Shown here piece after piece: positions 35,724 to 47,091 of a stretch of DNA of 64,000 bases. A model generated the notes under the pieces. It ran no database searches. It was not told the DNA's origin and saw only the letters and a program-made list of their open reading frames with translations. Where the stretch lies: assembly GCA_021845645.1 (NCBI GenBank), contig JAJZVM010000001.1, positions 189,115 through 253,114 of the forward strand, given 5' to 3'. Position 1 is the stretch's first letter. The number at the start of each line of letters is the position of its first letter. The translations under genes were made by a program, and so were the position numbers. This stretch comes from Bacillota bacterium. GTDB taxonomy: Bacteria; Bacillota_E; JAJZYS01; JAJYTV01.

Positions 35724-37158
35724 CGAGCCGCTCCAGGAGCTTCGGCTGCTTGACGGCTCTGGCCTCGTCGAGTCGTCCCACGACGGTGTCGTGCGGTGCG
35801 GACTTGACGTAGTCAGGGTTCTCGCGTGCCTCGTCGACGATGCCGCAGAGCGTCCGGGCGAAGGCCTGGAGCGTCTCCTTGGTCTCGGTCTCGGTCGGCT
35901 CGATCATCATCGCCTCGTGGACGATGAGGGGGAAGTAGACCGTCGGCGGATGGAAGTCGAAGTCCAGGAGGCGCTTGGCGATGTCGAGCGTCTTCACGCC
36001 CTTCTCGCGCACGAGGTCCTCCGGTGGCGCGACGACGAACTCGTGCTTGGGGATGCGCTCGAACGGCAGTTCGAAGTGGTCCCTGATCAGGCTCAGGACA
36101 TAGTTCGCGTTCAGGACCGCGTCGTCCGCCACCTCGCGCAGCCCGGCGCCGCCCAGGGCGCGGATATAGGTGTACGCACGCACGAGCACGCCGAAGTTGC
36201 CGTAGAAGGAGCGCATCTGGCCGATCGAGTGCGGTGCGTCGTGGCTCAGGTGGTAGCGGCCGTCCTCGTGCGTCACGACGGGCATCGGCAGGAAGTCCCG
36301 GAGATGCGCCTTGACCCCCACCGGGCCGGAGCCCGGGCCGCCGCCGCCGTGCGGCGTCGAGAACGTCTTGTGCAGGTTGAGGTGGACGATGTCGAAGCCC
36401 ATGTCGCCGGGCCGCGAGTGGCCGAGGACCGCGTTCAGGTTGGCGCCGTCGTAGTAGAGCAGGCCGCCCTGGGCGTGGATGATCTCGGCGATCTCCGTGA
36501 TGCGCTCGTCGAACACGCCGAGCGTGTTCGGGTTCGTGAGCATGAGTGCCGCCGTCTTGTCGGACGCCAGGGCGCGCAATGCTTCGACGTCGACGCCGCC
36601 GCGCTCGTCGGACGGGACGTGCACGACCTCGAAGCCGGCCATCGCCGCCGTCGCCGGGTTCGTGCCGTGGGCGGAGTCCGGCACGATCACCTGCGTGCGC
36701 TTGCCGTCTCCACGCGCCTCGTGGTAGGCGCGGACGATCAGGATGCCGGTGAGCTCGCCATGCGCGCCGGCGGCCGGCTGGAGCGACACCGCGTCCATGC
36801 CGGTGATCTCGCAGAGGTCACGCTGCAGCTCCCACATCAGCTGAAGGGCGCCCTGCACCGTCTCCTCGGGCTGGTAGGGGTGGGCCTGGGCGAAGCCGGG
36901 CAGGCGCGTCGTGTCCTCGTTGATCTTCGGGTTGTACTTCATCGTGCAGGATCCGAGCGGGTAGAAGCCGTTGTCGACGCCGTAGTTGCGGCGCGAGAGA
37001 CCGGTGAAATGGCGCACCGCCTGCACCTCGGAGAGCTGGGGGAGCGGCAGCTCCTTGCGGATCTCCGCCGAAGGCAGCAGCGCCCCAAGGTCCACCTCTC
37101 GGCTCGGCAGGTACTCGGTGCCGCGTCCGGGCTCGTGTTCCTCGAAGATCGTCTTCAT
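35716..37158 (-). CDS. gcvPB: Glycine dehydrogenase (decarboxylating) subunit 2
   Basis: 480-aa C-terminal half of the P-protein of glycine cleavage. The PLP lysine is in [19 protein letters not shown]. Other blocks: [36 protein letters not shown] and [14 protein letters not shown]. Works as a heterotetramer with GcvPA, decarboxylating glycine and loading aminomethyl onto the lipoyl arm of GcvH. Overlaps gcvPA by ATGA. The two-gene form of P-protein is usual in Bacillota. Confidence 0.96.
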   Translation of the reverse strand: MKTIFEEHEPGRGTEYLPSREVDLGALLPSAEIRKELPLPQLSEVQAVRHFTGLSRRNYGVDNGFYPLGSCTMKYNPKINEDTTRLPGFAQAHPYQPEETVQGALQLMWELQRDLCEITGMDAVSLQPAAGAHGELTGILIVRAYHEARGDGKRTQVIVPDSAHGTNPATAAMAGFEVVHVPSDERGGVDVEALRALASDKTAALMLTNPNTLGVFDERITEIAEIIHAQGGLLYYDGANLNAVLGHSRPGDMGFDIVHLNLHKTFSTPHGGGGPGSGPVGVKAHLRDFLPMPVVTHEDGRYHLSHDAPHSIGQMRSFYGNFGVLVRAYTYIRALGGAGLREVADDAVLNANYVLSLIRDHFELPFERIPKHEFVVAPPEDLVREKGVKTLDIAKRLLDFDFHPPTVYFPLIVHEAMMIEPTETETKETLQAFARTLCGIVDEARENPDYVKSAPHDTVVGRLDEARAVKQPKLLERLGG

Positions 37159-38495
37159 GCCTCGACCCCCTGCAGCACGGCGAGGAGCGTGTCGATCTCC
37201 TCGGTGGTCCTCTTCTCCGTCACGGAGAGCAGCATGTGGCCGGGAAGCTCCGGGTAGAACCGCTCGAGATCGAGCGGTCCGAGCATGCCTGCCTCGAGCA
37301 TCGCGGCCTGGACGTTCTTGACGCCTGCGCGGCTGCGCAGGGTGAGTTCGAAGGCGTAGGGGCCCGAGAACGCCATCTCGACGCCCAAAGCGCCGCCGAT
37401 GCCGTCGCCCAGCCGGTGCGCACCCTCGATCGAGAGCGCCGCGGCCTGCTTCAGGCCGCCCGGCCCGAGCAATGTCGTGTAGATGGTCGCCGCGAGGGCC
37501 ATCAGGCCCTGGTTCGTGCAGATGTTGGACGTGGCCTTCTCACGCCGGATGTGCTGCTCGCGCGTCTGGAACGTGAGCACGTAGCCCCGCCTGCCGTCGT
37601 GGTCGGCGGTCTCGCCGACGATGCGGCCCGGCAGGCGCCTCAGGTATTCCTGGCGCGCCGCCATGAAACCGAGGTACGGCCCGCCGAACGAAGCCGCGAT
37701 GCCGAGTGCCTGGCCCTCGCCCACCGCCACGTCGGCGCCGTACGCGCCGGGTGGCCGCAGCACGGCGAGCGAGATCGGGTCGGCGACGGCGATGTAGAGC
37801 GCGCCGGCCGCGTGCGTGGCCTTGACGAGGCTGTCGACGTCCTCGAGGAGCCCGAAGAAGTTCGGATGCTGCACGATGACGCAGGCCGCGCCCTCGGCCG
37901 CCCCGGCGATGTCCTCGGCCGCGGCCCGGCCGTCCCGCAAGGGCAGTTCGACGACCTCGAGCCCCCGCCCGTGCGCGTAGGTGCGCAGCACGCCGCGGTA
38001 CTGCGGGTCGACGGAGCGCGCGACGACGATGCGCTGCCTGCCGGTCTGGCCCCAGGCCAGCATCGCGGCCTCCGCGACCGCCGTCGCGCCGTCGTAGAGC
38101 GACGCCTGCGCGATGTCGAGGCCGGTCAGGGCCGCGATCAACGACTGGAACTCGAAGATCGCCTGGAGGGTGCCCTGGCTGATCTCCGGCTGGTACGGCG
38201 TGTAGGCGGTGTAGAATTCCGAGCGCCGCAGCATCTCGCCCACGACGGACGGGATGTAGCGGTCATAGGCTCCCGCGCCGAGGAACGAGACATGATTCTG
38301 CATGTCGAGGTCCTGCGCGGCGAGGCTGTCCAGCAGGCGGGCTACCTCGCTCTCCGACAGGCCTTGCGGCAAGTCCAGCGGACGGTTCAGGCGGACGGAC
38401 TCCGGCAGGTCGGAGAAGAGCTCCTCGACGGAGTTCACGCCGATCTGCCGCAGCATCTCCCGCCGATCCTCCGCGGTATGCGGGGTGAAGCGCAT
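37155..38495 (-). CDS. gcvPA: Glycine dehydrogenase (decarboxylating) subunit 1
   Basis: 446-aa N-terminal half of the P-protein. It starts [19 protein letters not shown] and carries [50 protein letters not shown] and [20 protein letters not shown], all typical of GcvPA. It lacks the PLP lysine, which sits in GcvPB. The ATG at 38493-38495 lies one base from the gcvH stop; a longer in-frame extension runs through gcvH in another frame and is not coding. Confidence 0.96.
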   Translation of the reverse strand: MRFTPHTAEDRREMLRQIGVNSVEELFSDLPESVRLNRPLDLPQGLSESEVARLLDSLAAQDLDMQNHVSFLGAGAYDRYIPSVVGEMLRRSEFYTAYTPYQPEISQGTLQAIFEFQSLIAALTGLDIAQASLYDGATAVAEAAMLAWGQTGRQRIVVARSVDPQYRGVLRTYAHGRGLEVVELPLRDGRAAAEDIAGAAEGAACVIVQHPNFFGLLEDVDSLVKATHAAGALYIAVADPISLAVLRPPGAYGADVAVGEGQALGIAASFGGPYLGFMAARQEYLRRLPGRIVGETADHDGRRGYVLTFQTREQHIRREKATSNICTNQGLMALAATIYTTLLGPGGLKQAAALSIEGAHRLGDGIGGALGVEMAFSGPYAFELTLRSRAGVKNVQAAMLEAGMLGPLDLERFYPELPGHMLLSVTEKRTTEEIDTLLAVLQGVEA

Positions 38496-38496
38496 G

Positions 38497-38879
38497 TCAG
38501 TGCCCGCCCTCCTGGTGGGCCGCGTAGGCCTGGGCGTCGAGCAGGGCCTGGAGCTCGGCGTCGTCCGCGATCTCAAGCTCGACGATCCAGCCCTGGCCGT
38601 ACGGGTCCTGGTTGACGAGTTCGGGCTTGTCGACGAGGTCCTGGTTGACCGCGAGGACCTTGCCGGAGATCGGTGCGAAGACGTCCGACACGCTCTTGAC
38701 GGACTCCACGACACCGAACGCCTCGCCCTTCTTCACCTGCCGCCCGACGTCAGGAAGCTCGACGAACACGACGTCGCCGAGCTGGTCCTGCGCAAAGTCG
38801 GTGATGCCGATCCTACTGGACTTGCCTTCGGGGCGCAGCCACTCGTGGTCCTCGGTGTACCGGAGCTCAGACGGTGTCT

Positions 38880-38883
<4 letters not shown>
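38497..38883 (-). CDS. gcvH: Glycine cleavage system H protein
   Basis: 128-aa carrier whose lipoyl-lysine shuttles the aminomethyl group between P- and T-proteins. The N-terminal strand reads RYTEDHEWLR, and the lipoylation site is the Lys in VVESVKSVSDVFAPISG. GTG start overlaps the gcvT stop by 4 bp. Encoded between gcvT and gcvPA, and modified presumably by the LipM of the same operon. Confidence 0.97.
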
Positions 38884-39995
<1,112 letters not shown>

Positions 39996-40153
39996 TCCCA
40001 TGCCTCCTGGATCGCCTCCGGCGACCCGTTCTCCCGTTCTGCGGTTCTCCGGTTCCCCGAACCAGGGTCGCCACGGGCGACCCGCGCCCGCCTTCCGGTC
40101 TGGCTCTCCACGCAAGAGCTCCCTCGGAGCCCATCCCACAGGATGACGCAATC

Positions 40154-41464
40154 TCAGACCGGATCGGGGCGCAGCCTCATCCCCCACAGCCAGAGCGTCG
40201 CCGTCAGGCCAAGGAGCCCGATCGCCGCGGCAGCCAGGAACAGGCTGGTGAAGGCGGGCAGCAAGCTGCCGTACACCACCGGTCCGATCGCCACGCCGAG
40301 CGCACGGAAGGTTCCCAGAAGCGCCTGGGCCGAACCGGCCTGAGCCTTCGGGGCGAGCCCCAACACAAGATACTGCAACGGCGATCCCATGGTAAGGCCC
40401 ACTCCGCCCCCGACAAGCAAAAGTCCCACGATCATGCCCAGGACTCCGCCGACGAGAACCACGGCTCCCGCTCCGACCGCCATGAGCAGGAACCCCATGG
40501 CGAGCACGGGAGCAGGCCCCAGGCGATCGGCAAGGCGCCCGCCGTAGTATGAGGTCGCGGCGCTCGCGAGGGCCATCGGCAGCAGGGCGGTGCCTGACGC
40601 AGCCTCCTGCAGGTGCATGGTCTGCATCGCGTAGAGCGGTACGAAGAGTGCCACAGCCGTCGCGGCGGCGCTGAGGCAGCCGAGGATGTACACGGAGACC
40701 AGGCGGCCGCCGCCGTGGAAGATGGGCGCGGCTGCCGAGCGTTCCCAGAGGACGAGATTCGGCAGCAGCAAGGCCCCGAAAACCAGACTTGCCCAGCCGA
40801 GCGGCAGCGCCTGGCGATGCAGCATCTCGACGCCAAGCAGGATGGCTGCGGCGGTCACGGCGGTGAGTGCCGCCCCTTGGATATCGGCCGGTTCGGGAAC
40901 GGCGTGCGTGCCCTCGGATACGTACAGGAACGCGAGCACCGCCACTGCGAGCCCGATCGGCAGGGTCGCGAGGAAGAGCCAGTGCCAGCCGGACTCCGCC
41001 ACGACGACGCCACCGATGGGCGGTGCGATGATGGCCGCGATGCCGTAGACGGCGCCGAGGAGGCCGAGCATGGCCCCGCGCCGCTCGGCGGGAAACGCCT
41101 GTCCGATCTCGGCGCTGGCGAGGGGCATCAGCGCCGCCGCGCCCAAGGCCTGCAGGCCGCGGCCGGCGAGAAGAAGCGCGAAGCCGGCGCTCATCCCCGC
41201 GAGCAGCGAGCCGAGAGCGAAGACGATCCCGCCTGCCGCGAAGAGGAGCCGGCGGCCGTGGCGGTCGCCCAGCACCCCGAGGATGGGCAGCGATGCGCCA
41301 TAGACGATGGCGTAGAGGGTCACCAGCCACGAGGCGAGGCCCGTGGACAGATGAAAGGCCTTTGCGATCGGCAGGAGGCCTGGGGCCAGGAGGCTCAGAT
41401 CCGCTGCGCCGAGGAATACCCCGATCACGAGTGTCGCGATGAGCCCTTTTTGCGCGGCTGACAA
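40154..41464 (-). CDS. Major facilitator superfamily transporter
   Basis: 436-aa membrane protein with 12-14 predicted helices. The MFS loop-2/3 motif is GVLGDRHGRRLLFAAG, and GRGLQALGAAALMPLA plus RRGAMLGLLGAVYGIAAIIAPPI fits motif C of drug/H+ antiporters (DHA group). Substrate unknown; a drug or metabolite exporter is likely. TTG at 41462-41464 lies 9 bases after GGGGGG. Divergent from the radical SAM gene. It ends 158 bp upstream of gcvT on the same strand, so some read-through is possible. Confidence 0.85.
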   Translation of the reverse strand: MSAAQKGLIATLVIGVFLGAADLSLLAPGLLPIAKAFHLSTGLASWLVTLYAIVYGASLPILGVLGDRHGRRLLFAAGGIVFALGSLLAGMSAGFALLLAGRGLQALGAAALMPLASAEIGQAFPAERRGAMLGLLGAVYGIAAIIAPPIGGVVVAESGWHWLFLATLPIGLAVAVLAFLYVSEGTHAVPEPADIQGAALTAVTAAAILLGVEMLHRQALPLGWASLVFGALLLPNLVLWERSAAAPIFHGGGRLVSVYILGCLSAAATAVALFVPLYAMQTMHLQEAASGTALLPMALASAATSYYGGRLADRLGPAPVLAMGFLLMAVGAGAVVLVGGVLGMIVGLLLVGGGVGLTMGSPLQYLVLGLAPKAQAGSAQALLGTFRALGVAIGPVVYGSLLPAFTSLFLAAAAIGLLGLTATLWLWGMRLRPDPV

Positions 41465-41658
41465 GCAGACTATCCCCCCAAGACCAGTCGACACGTCGCG
41501 ACGGATTTCGCACGACGAAGCGAGATTTCCTTTCCACTCGCATTCTGCCCACTTCCCGGCCCAGATGCCAAACAGGCCGGTCGGTCCGAACGGAACTCGC
41601 CTGCCGCAGCCTGACGTGCTAATCTTTCGGGCAGTTTCGATGCTGGGGGAATACACCG

Positions 41659-42777
41659 ATGTCCATGCAGCCGAACGAGATCCGGTCGCCGTTTGCCGAG
41701 CGGCCGATGCTCGTCTTCTGGGAGACGACGAAGGCCTGCCTGCTCGCCTGCCGCCACTGTCGCGCCACGGCGCAGCCGAGCCCGCTGCCGGGGCAGCTCG
41801 ACTCGGACGAGGGCATGCGCCTGCTCGCACGCATCCGCGCCTTCGGCGACCCTGCGCCCGTCGTCGTCTTCACCGGCGGCGACCTCTTGCTGCGCGACGA
41901 CATCTTCGATTTGATCGCCGAGGCGTCGCGCCTCGGACTGCACGTCGCCGCAGCCCCGGCCGCGACCCCCTTGCTCGATGCGCCCATGCTGCAGCGGCTG
42001 AAGGATGCGGGCGTCCAGTCCGTGTCGCTCAGCCTCGATGCACCCGGTGCCGTGCACGATGGCATTCGCGGCGTCCCCGGCACCTACGACCTCACCCTGG
42101 CCGCCACGCGTGCGGCACTCGCCGTCGGTCTCAAGGTGCAAATCAACACCGTCGTGATGCGCTCGACCGTCGGCACGCTGCCTGAGATCGCGGCGCTGAT
42201 GCTGCGCGAGGGCGTGCCCATCTGGGAGGTGTTCTTCCTCATCGTCACCGGTCGCGCCGGCGCGGACGACGCACTGACACCCGAGGAGCAGGACGACGTC
42301 TGCCACTTCCTCGTCGACACGTCGCGCTACGACCTGCTCGTGCGCACCGTCGAAGGGCCGTTCGTGCGGCGGGTGCTGCGCGAGCGCGAGGCAGGCAAGG
42401 CGGGGGGCGCACTGCACCAGCGGCTGCGAGCGGACCTCGAGCGCCTTGCAGGTCCGCCGCAGGGTCCGGTGCGCATGGGGCTGCGCGGCACGCTGGACGG
42501 CGATGGCATCCTGTTCGTCGCGCACGACGGCACGATCTCGCCTGGCGGCTTCCTGCCGCTCGATCTCGGCAACGTGCGTCACGACGACCTCGTGTCGGTC
42601 TACCGCGATCACCCGCTGCTGCGGCAGATCCGCCGCCGCGAGTTCCTCGGCCACTGCGGCACGTGCGATTACCGCGGCGTTTGCGGCGGCTCCCGGGCCC
42701 GCGCCTACGCGAGCTTCGGCGACCCTTTCGCCTCGGACCCGGCCTGCCCGGTGGCGGTCGCAGCGTCCCTTCAGTGA
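41659..42777 (+). CDS. Radical SAM/SPASM-domain protein
   Basis: 372-aa iron-sulfur enzyme. The radical SAM motif is ETTKACLLACRHCRATA (CxxxCxxC), followed by VVFTGGDLLLRDDIF and SVSLSLDAPGAVHDGIRG. The C-terminal SPASM-like region CGTCDYRGVCGGSRARAYA with a last Cys in DPACPVAVA should hold extra 4Fe-4S clusters. It resembles the TIGR04053-like group related to heme-d1/AhbD and peptide-maturing enzymes. No small precursor peptide gene is evident next to it, so the substrate is unknown. Its 3' end overlaps tadC on the other strand by 7 bp. Confidence 0.87.
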   Translation: MSMQPNEIRSPFAERPMLVFWETTKACLLACRHCRATAQPSPLPGQLDSDEGMRLLARIRAFGDPAPVVVFTGGDLLLRDDIFDLIAEASRLGLHVAAAPAATPLLDAPMLQRLKDAGVQSVSLSLDAPGAVHDGIRGVPGTYDLTLAATRAALAVGLKVQINTVVMRSTVGTLPEIAALMLREGVPIWEVFFLIVTGRAGADDALTPEEQDDVCHFLVDTSRYDLLVRTVEGPFVRRVLREREAGKAGGALHQRLRADLERLAGPPQGPVRMGLRGTLDGDGILFVAHDGTISPGGFLPLDLGNVRHDDLVSVYRDHPLLRQIRRREFLGHCGTCDYRGVCGGSRARAYASFGDPFASDPACPVAVAASLQ

Positions 42778-43661
42778 TGCAGCGCGTGGACGAAGGATAG
42801 CACGGCCGGTCCCAGCAGCACGATGAACATCGCCGGGAACACCAGGAAGATGAGCGGGAACAGCATCTTGATCGGCACCTTGAGGGCTGCCTCCTGCGCG
42901 CGCTGACGCCGCAAGGCACGCATCTGCTCGCTCTGCGCCCGCAGCACCGACGCGATGCCGACGCCGAGCTCGTCGGCCTGTACGACCGCGCCGACGAAGG
43001 CGCTGAGGTCCGGCAGATCCATGCGCTGCGCGAGATCCCGCAGGGCCTCGGCCCTCGGCCTGCCGAGCTGAAGTTCCCGCAAGAGCCGGCCGAACTCGCC
43101 CACGACAGGCTCGCCGAAGCGCCCCGTGACGCGCGCGAGGGCCGCGTCGAAGCCAAGGCCCGCCTCCACCGACACCGAAAGCAGGTCCATGACATCCGGC
43201 AGGTGGCGCAGCATCGCCTGCTGGCGGGCCGTCGCTCGCCGCGCGAGCCAGAAGTCCGGCAGGCGCCAGCCGAGGATGGCGAGCGCCGCGGCCATCAGGA
43301 TGGCGAGGCCTCCGAAGAGTGCCGGCAGGAGTCCGACGATCAGCAGGAGGAACCGGCTCCCAAGCAGCACGCCGGGCGTCGTGGGGTTGCCGGCGCGCTC
43401 GAGGCGCCGCTGAAGGATCTCCCCCTGCCGCCGCGGCAGGTGCCGCAGGAGCGCCTGGGAGATCTGGTCGATGAGAGGTCGCAGGAAGCGGTCGACGAAG
43501 CCGCGCTCAGGCTCGGCGGCGATTGCGGCCGGGCCGCCGCGATGGCGCACGACCCGCTCGAGCTGCAGCCGCTCCATCTCCTGCACCGTGCCGGGTGCGA
43601 CGATGTAGAGTCCGAGGCTGTAGCCGAGCGCGAGCGCGAGCAGGATTGCGATGATCTGCAT
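42771..43661 (-). CDS. tadC: Tad pilus inner-membrane platform protein TadC
   Basis: 296-aa membrane protein of the GspF/T2SF fold, the second platform protein of the Tad pilus machine. N-terminal helix (IIAILLALALGYSLGLYIV), two central helices, then the T2SSF domain LPDVMDLLSVSVEAGLGFDAAL with ADELGVGIASVLRAQSEQMR, and a last helix pair (MLFPLIFLVFPAMFIVLLGPAVLSF is one segment). Last gene of the tad operon, 3 bp after tadB. Confidence 0.92.
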   Translation of the reverse strand: MQIIAILLALALGYSLGLYIVAPGTVQEMERLQLERVVRHRGGPAAIAAEPERGFVDRFLRPLIDQISQALLRHLPRRQGEILQRRLERAGNPTTPGVLLGSRFLLLIVGLLPALFGGLAILMAAALAILGWRLPDFWLARRATARQQAMLRHLPDVMDLLSVSVEAGLGFDAALARVTGRFGEPVVGEFGRLLRELQLGRPRAEALRDLAQRMDLPDLSAFVGAVVQADELGVGIASVLRAQSEQMRALRRQRAQEAALKVPIKMLFPLIFLVFPAMFIVLLGPAVLSFVHALHH

Positions 43662-43664
43662 GGC

Positions 43665-44618
43665 CTACACCTCGATGCGCACGACGCGGCTCAGGACGAA
43701 GAAACCGCTGATCTCGAACAGCGCGGCCACAACCAGCAGCATGCGTCCGATGCCGGGCTGGAACATCGGCCCGACGAAGGTCGGCGCGATCAGCGCCATC
43801 ATGACCAGCAGCCCGACCGGCAGCAGGCCGATGATCATCGACGACATCCGGCCCTGCGCCGAGAGGGCGCGCACCTCCGCCTGCAGGCGGACCCGCTCCC
43901 GGATCGTCTGCTGGATGCGGTCGAGCACCTCGGTGAGGTTGCCGCCGACCTGGCGCTGGATCTGCACCGCCGTGACCATGAGCGAGAGGTCCGCGGAACC
44001 GGCGCGCTTCGCGAGGTTCTCGAGGGCGTCGTCGACGGGTACGCCGACGCGCGTCTCGGCAAGCATCCGCTCGAACTCCTGCCCGAGAGGCCCCTTGGTC
44101 TGCCGCGCGCAGGCGTCGAGGGCCTGAAGGAGCGAGAAGCCGGCCCGCAAGGCGCTCGCGGTGCTGCCGAGCGCGTCGGGCAGCGCCAGCGCGAGCTGCT
44201 TGCGCCGCTCCTGCGAGCGCGTACCGAGAAAGACCATCGGCAAGGCCAGCATGACCGGCACGACGAGCAGGAAGAGGCCGCCGCCCAGGATCACCGCGAG
44301 GATGAGCCCCACGGCGCCGAACCCGAGGCTCAGCAGCAGGAACTCGCCGGCGCGCAGCTCGAGGTCCGCGGCGCGCAGCCGATTCTCGAGACCCTCGAGC
44401 AGCGAGCGGCGCAGGATCATCGCCTCGAGCGCCGAGGCGATGCGCGCCCGCGGCGTGCCTGCAGGCGTCGCCTGCTGCGCCTCCTCCACCGCCTGTGCCG
44501 CACCGCGACGAACGATGCGCCGCAACTGCCTGAGCACCTGCGGGTCCGGCGCGAGCGCCCTGGAGACGCCCAGGAACGTAAGCGCGAAGACGACCGCGAT
44601 CAGGACGTCCCTAAGCAT
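43665..44618 (-). CDS. tadB: Tad pilus inner-membrane platform protein TadB
   Basis: 317-aa membrane protein. N-terminal helix VLIAVVFALTFLGVSRAL, a cytoplasmic stretch, central helices (LLLSLGFGAVGLILAVILGG), then the T2SSF domain: LPDALGSTASALRAGFSLLQAL, MLAETRVGVPVDDALENLA, TAVQIQRQVGGNLTEVLD. Works with TadC as the motor platform moved by the TadA ATPase. Overlaps tadA by 8 bp. Confidence 0.93.
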   Translation of the reverse strand: MLRDVLIAVVFALTFLGVSRALAPDPQVLRQLRRIVRRGAAQAVEEAQQATPAGTPRARIASALEAMILRRSLLEGLENRLRAADLELRAGEFLLLSLGFGAVGLILAVILGGGLFLLVVPVMLALPMVFLGTRSQERRKQLALALPDALGSTASALRAGFSLLQALDACARQTKGPLGQEFERMLAETRVGVPVDDALENLAKRAGSADLSLMVTAVQIQRQVGGNLTEVLDRIQQTIRERVRLQAEVRALSAQGRMSSMIIGLLPVGLLVMMALIAPTFVGPMFQPGIGRMLLVVAALFEISGFFVLSRVVRIEV

Positions 44619-45915
44619 CGCGACCGCCGCCCGTCTGGAAGATGTGCGGGTCGACGGTGTGGCCGTAGGTCTCCAGCCGCTCGAGGAAGCGCGGCCTGAG
44701 CCCTGTCGGCGCGAAGCCGTCGCCAGGGCGGTAGCGGAACAGGTCCTGCAGTACGATGACCTCGCCCTCCATGCCCTGCACCTCGGTGATGTGCGTGACG
44801 CGGCGCGAGCCGTCGCGCATGCGCTGGGCGTGCACGATGAGGTCGAGTGCCGAGGCGATCTGCTCCCGGATGGCCCGGACGGGCAGTTCGAACCCCGCCA
44901 TCAGCACCATCGTCTCGATGCGCGAGAGCACGTCGCGCGGGGCGTTGGCGTGCACCGTGGTGAGCGAGCCGTCGTGTCCTGTGTTCATCGCCTGCAGCAT
45001 GTCGAGAGCCTCGCCCGCACGCACCTCGCCGACGACGATCCTGTCGGGACGCATGCGCAGGGCGTTGCGCACCAGTTGGCGGATCGTGACCTCGCCACGC
45101 CCCTCCAGGTTGGCCGGCCGCGTTTCGAGCGACACGACGTGATCCTGCTGCAGGCGAAGCTCCGCGGCGTCCTCGATCGTCACGATGCGCTCGTCGGACG
45201 GGATGAAGGCCGACAGGCTGTTGAGCAGGGTCGTCTTGCCGGACGCCGTGCCGCCGGACACGACGATGTTCAGCCGGCCGCGCACGGCCGCCCGCAGGAG
45301 TTCCACCATCCCCCCGCTCACCGAACCGATCTGCTGGAGGTCGTCCATCGTCAGGGCGTGCTCCGGGAACTTGCGGATCGTGAGCGACGGGCCGCGCAGC
45401 GCGAGCGGCGGGATGATCGCGTTGACGCGCGAGCCGTCCTTGAGGCGCGCGTCTACCATCGGGCTCGACTCGTCGATGCGCCGGCCGAGCGGCGCCACAA
45501 TCCGCTCGATCAGCTCGAGGATCTCCTTGTCGTCGCGGAATCGCACCGTGGTGCGCTGCAGGCGCCCCGAACGCTCGACGTAGACGTGCGCTGCCCCGTT
45601 GACCATGATCTCGCTGACGCCCTGATCCTCGAGAAGCGGCTGGAGCGGGCCGAGGCCGACGATCTGGGCGTAGAGCGATGCCACGAGCGTCTCGCGCTCC
45701 AGTGGCCCGAGGTCCGGCTCGTCGCGCAGCATCGCGGAGATGCGCTCGCGCACCTCCTGCTTCCAGGCGTCGTCGCCAGGCGATCCCTGGGCCATGTCCG
45801 TGGCGAGCCGCTGCTGCACCAGCAGACGAAGGCGCTCAGTCCGGCTCGGCTCCGGTGCGATCTCGGCTGCCGGCCCTTCCTCGTCCGCGCCCCTGAGGCG
45901 CTTGTAGAGCGACAC
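44611..45915 (-). CDS. tadA: Tad pilus assembly ATPase TadA/CpaF
   Basis: 434-aa hexameric secretion ATPase that powers Flp pilus assembly. Motifs: GVSEIMVNGAAHVYVER in the N-terminal domain, RKFPEHALTMDDL, Walker A VSGGTASGKTTLLNSL, the Asp box TIEDAAELRLQQDHVV, Walker B MRPDRIVVGEVRAGEA and the His box HDGSLTTVHANAPRD. CpaF-type rather than archaellum type. 3 bp after tadZ. Confidence 0.95.
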   Translation of the reverse strand: MSLYKRLRGADEEGPAAEIAPEPSRTERLRLLVQQRLATDMAQGSPGDDAWKQEVRERISAMLRDEPDLGPLERETLVASLYAQIVGLGPLQPLLEDQGVSEIMVNGAAHVYVERSGRLQRTTVRFRDDKEILELIERIVAPLGRRIDESSPMVDARLKDGSRVNAIIPPLALRGPSLTIRKFPEHALTMDDLQQIGSVSGGMVELLRAAVRGRLNIVVSGGTASGKTTLLNSLSAFIPSDERIVTIEDAAELRLQQDHVVSLETRPANLEGRGEVTIRQLVRNALRMRPDRIVVGEVRAGEALDMLQAMNTGHDGSLTTVHANAPRDVLSRIETMVLMAGFELPVRAIREQIASALDLIVHAQRMRDGSRRVTHITEVQGMEGEVIVLQDLFRYRPGDGFAPTGLRPRFLERLETYGHTVDPHIFQTGGGRDA

Positions 45916-45918
45916 GCG

Positions 45919-47091
45919 CTACACCTCCCCGCCGAGCCCCGCCACGCGCGGCCGCTCGAGGTCGTGCACGAGTTCGCCGCCGAGCCGCCCGACCGCCCTT
46001 GCGAGCGGCGACCGCCCCCGCAGGAGTACCAGCGGCATGCCGATGTTGGCGGCGCGCACCGCGACATCGCCATCCGACGGCAGGGCGTGGCGGATCGAGT
46101 GATTCAGCGCGGCGGAGATCTCGTCTTCCATCAGTCCGAGGGCGGCGTTGCCGCGGTTGAGCACGACGGCGAGCTTCTCCTCCGGATAGCCCAGGCGCTC
46201 CAGCAGGATGTCGAGCCCCTTCGCCGAGTTCTGCAGCGCCGGGATGTCCGGCGTCGTGACGAACAGGATGCGCTCCGCCTCGTCGAGCGCGGTGATCACG
46301 CCTTCGCCGAAGTCCACCGCGGTGTCGACGATGACCCAGTCGTACGCCATGCGCAGGGTGCGCAGGATTTCCTGGACGTAGTTGCGTTCCGGATCGCGCT
46401 TGCCCTCGCCGTCGACGAAGGCTGCGAGGTCCGGCGTCGGCGGTCCGGCCAGAATGTCGACCTGGCTATGGTCGGAGTGGCTCATCGCCTCGCTGATCGT
46501 CGCGAGGGTCATGGCGCCAGGATGGCGGCAGACATCCACGATCGTGGCGGTCGGCCTCAGCCCGAAGAGCGTTGCGGCACAGCCGAACTCGAGATCCAGG
46601 TCGCAGAGGGCAACCCTCTGGTGATGGCGGTCCGCCAGCACGACGGCGAGGTTCGCCGCCAGCGTCGACTTGCCCACGCCGCCCTTGGTGCCGAACACGG
46701 TGATGACATGCCCCCGCCGGGTGCGGCGCTCCACCTGGGCGAGGCGCATGACCGCGGACCTGAGTTCTCCGGGCGGCACGGGATCGACGAGGTAGTCGCG
46801 CGCGCCGGCCTGCATCGCTTGGCGCAGCGCATCCACGCCGGAATCGCGCCCGATCACCAGCACCCGCACGCCGTAGGACTGGTCGAGCTCGCTGCAGAGG
46901 CCGAGTGCCTCGGGACTCGCGTCCATATGCAGCACGACGAGGTCCGGTCGCTCCTGGCGGGCGAGCGAGCGCACTCTCGCCGGCGTGTCGGCCTCCCTGA
47001 CCTTCCCCACGTCCTTGAGGACCTCCGCCAGGGCCTCCCGGTGGTGCGTCGGCGACATCAGCAGCAGTTGGGCCTCGCGCTCCAGGCTCAT
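45919..47091 (-). CDS. tadZ: Pilus localisation ATPase TadZ/CpaE
   Basis: 390-aa protein with a receiver-like N-terminal domain (about 1-120; PDLVVLHMDASPEA where a receiver would have its Asp, and AGARDYLVDP) joined to a ParA/MinD-type ATPase (FGTKGGVGKSTLAANLAVVL, LCDLDLEFGCAATLFG, WVIVDTAVDFGEG). In other Tad systems it places the machine at its site in the cell. Overlaps cpaB by ATGA. Confidence 0.93.
   Translation of the reverse strand: MSLEREAQLLLMSPTHHREALAEVLKDVGKVREADTPARVRSLARQERPDLVVLHMDASPEALGLCSELDQSYGVRVLVIGRDSGVDALRQAMQAGARDYLVDPVPPGELRSAVMRLAQVERRTRRGHVITVFGTKGGVGKSTLAANLAVVLADRHHQRVALCDLDLEFGCAATLFGLRPTATIVDVCRHPGAMTLATISEAMSHSDHSQVDILAGPPTPDLAAFVDGEGKRDPERNYVQEILRTLRMAYDWVIVDTAVDFGEGVITALDEAERILFVTTPDIPALQNSAKGLDILLERLGYPEEKLAVVLNRGNAALGLMEDEISAALNHSIRHALPSDGDVAVRAANIGMPLVLLRGRSPLARAVGRLGGELVHDLERPRVAGLGGEV

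Noticed and set aside
39996..40153. Glycine riboswitch upstream of gcvT
   Set aside because: Looked for the conserved GGAGA and CCGAAGG-GCAA blocks on the minus strand; only a loose CCGGAAGGCGGG is present, so not called.
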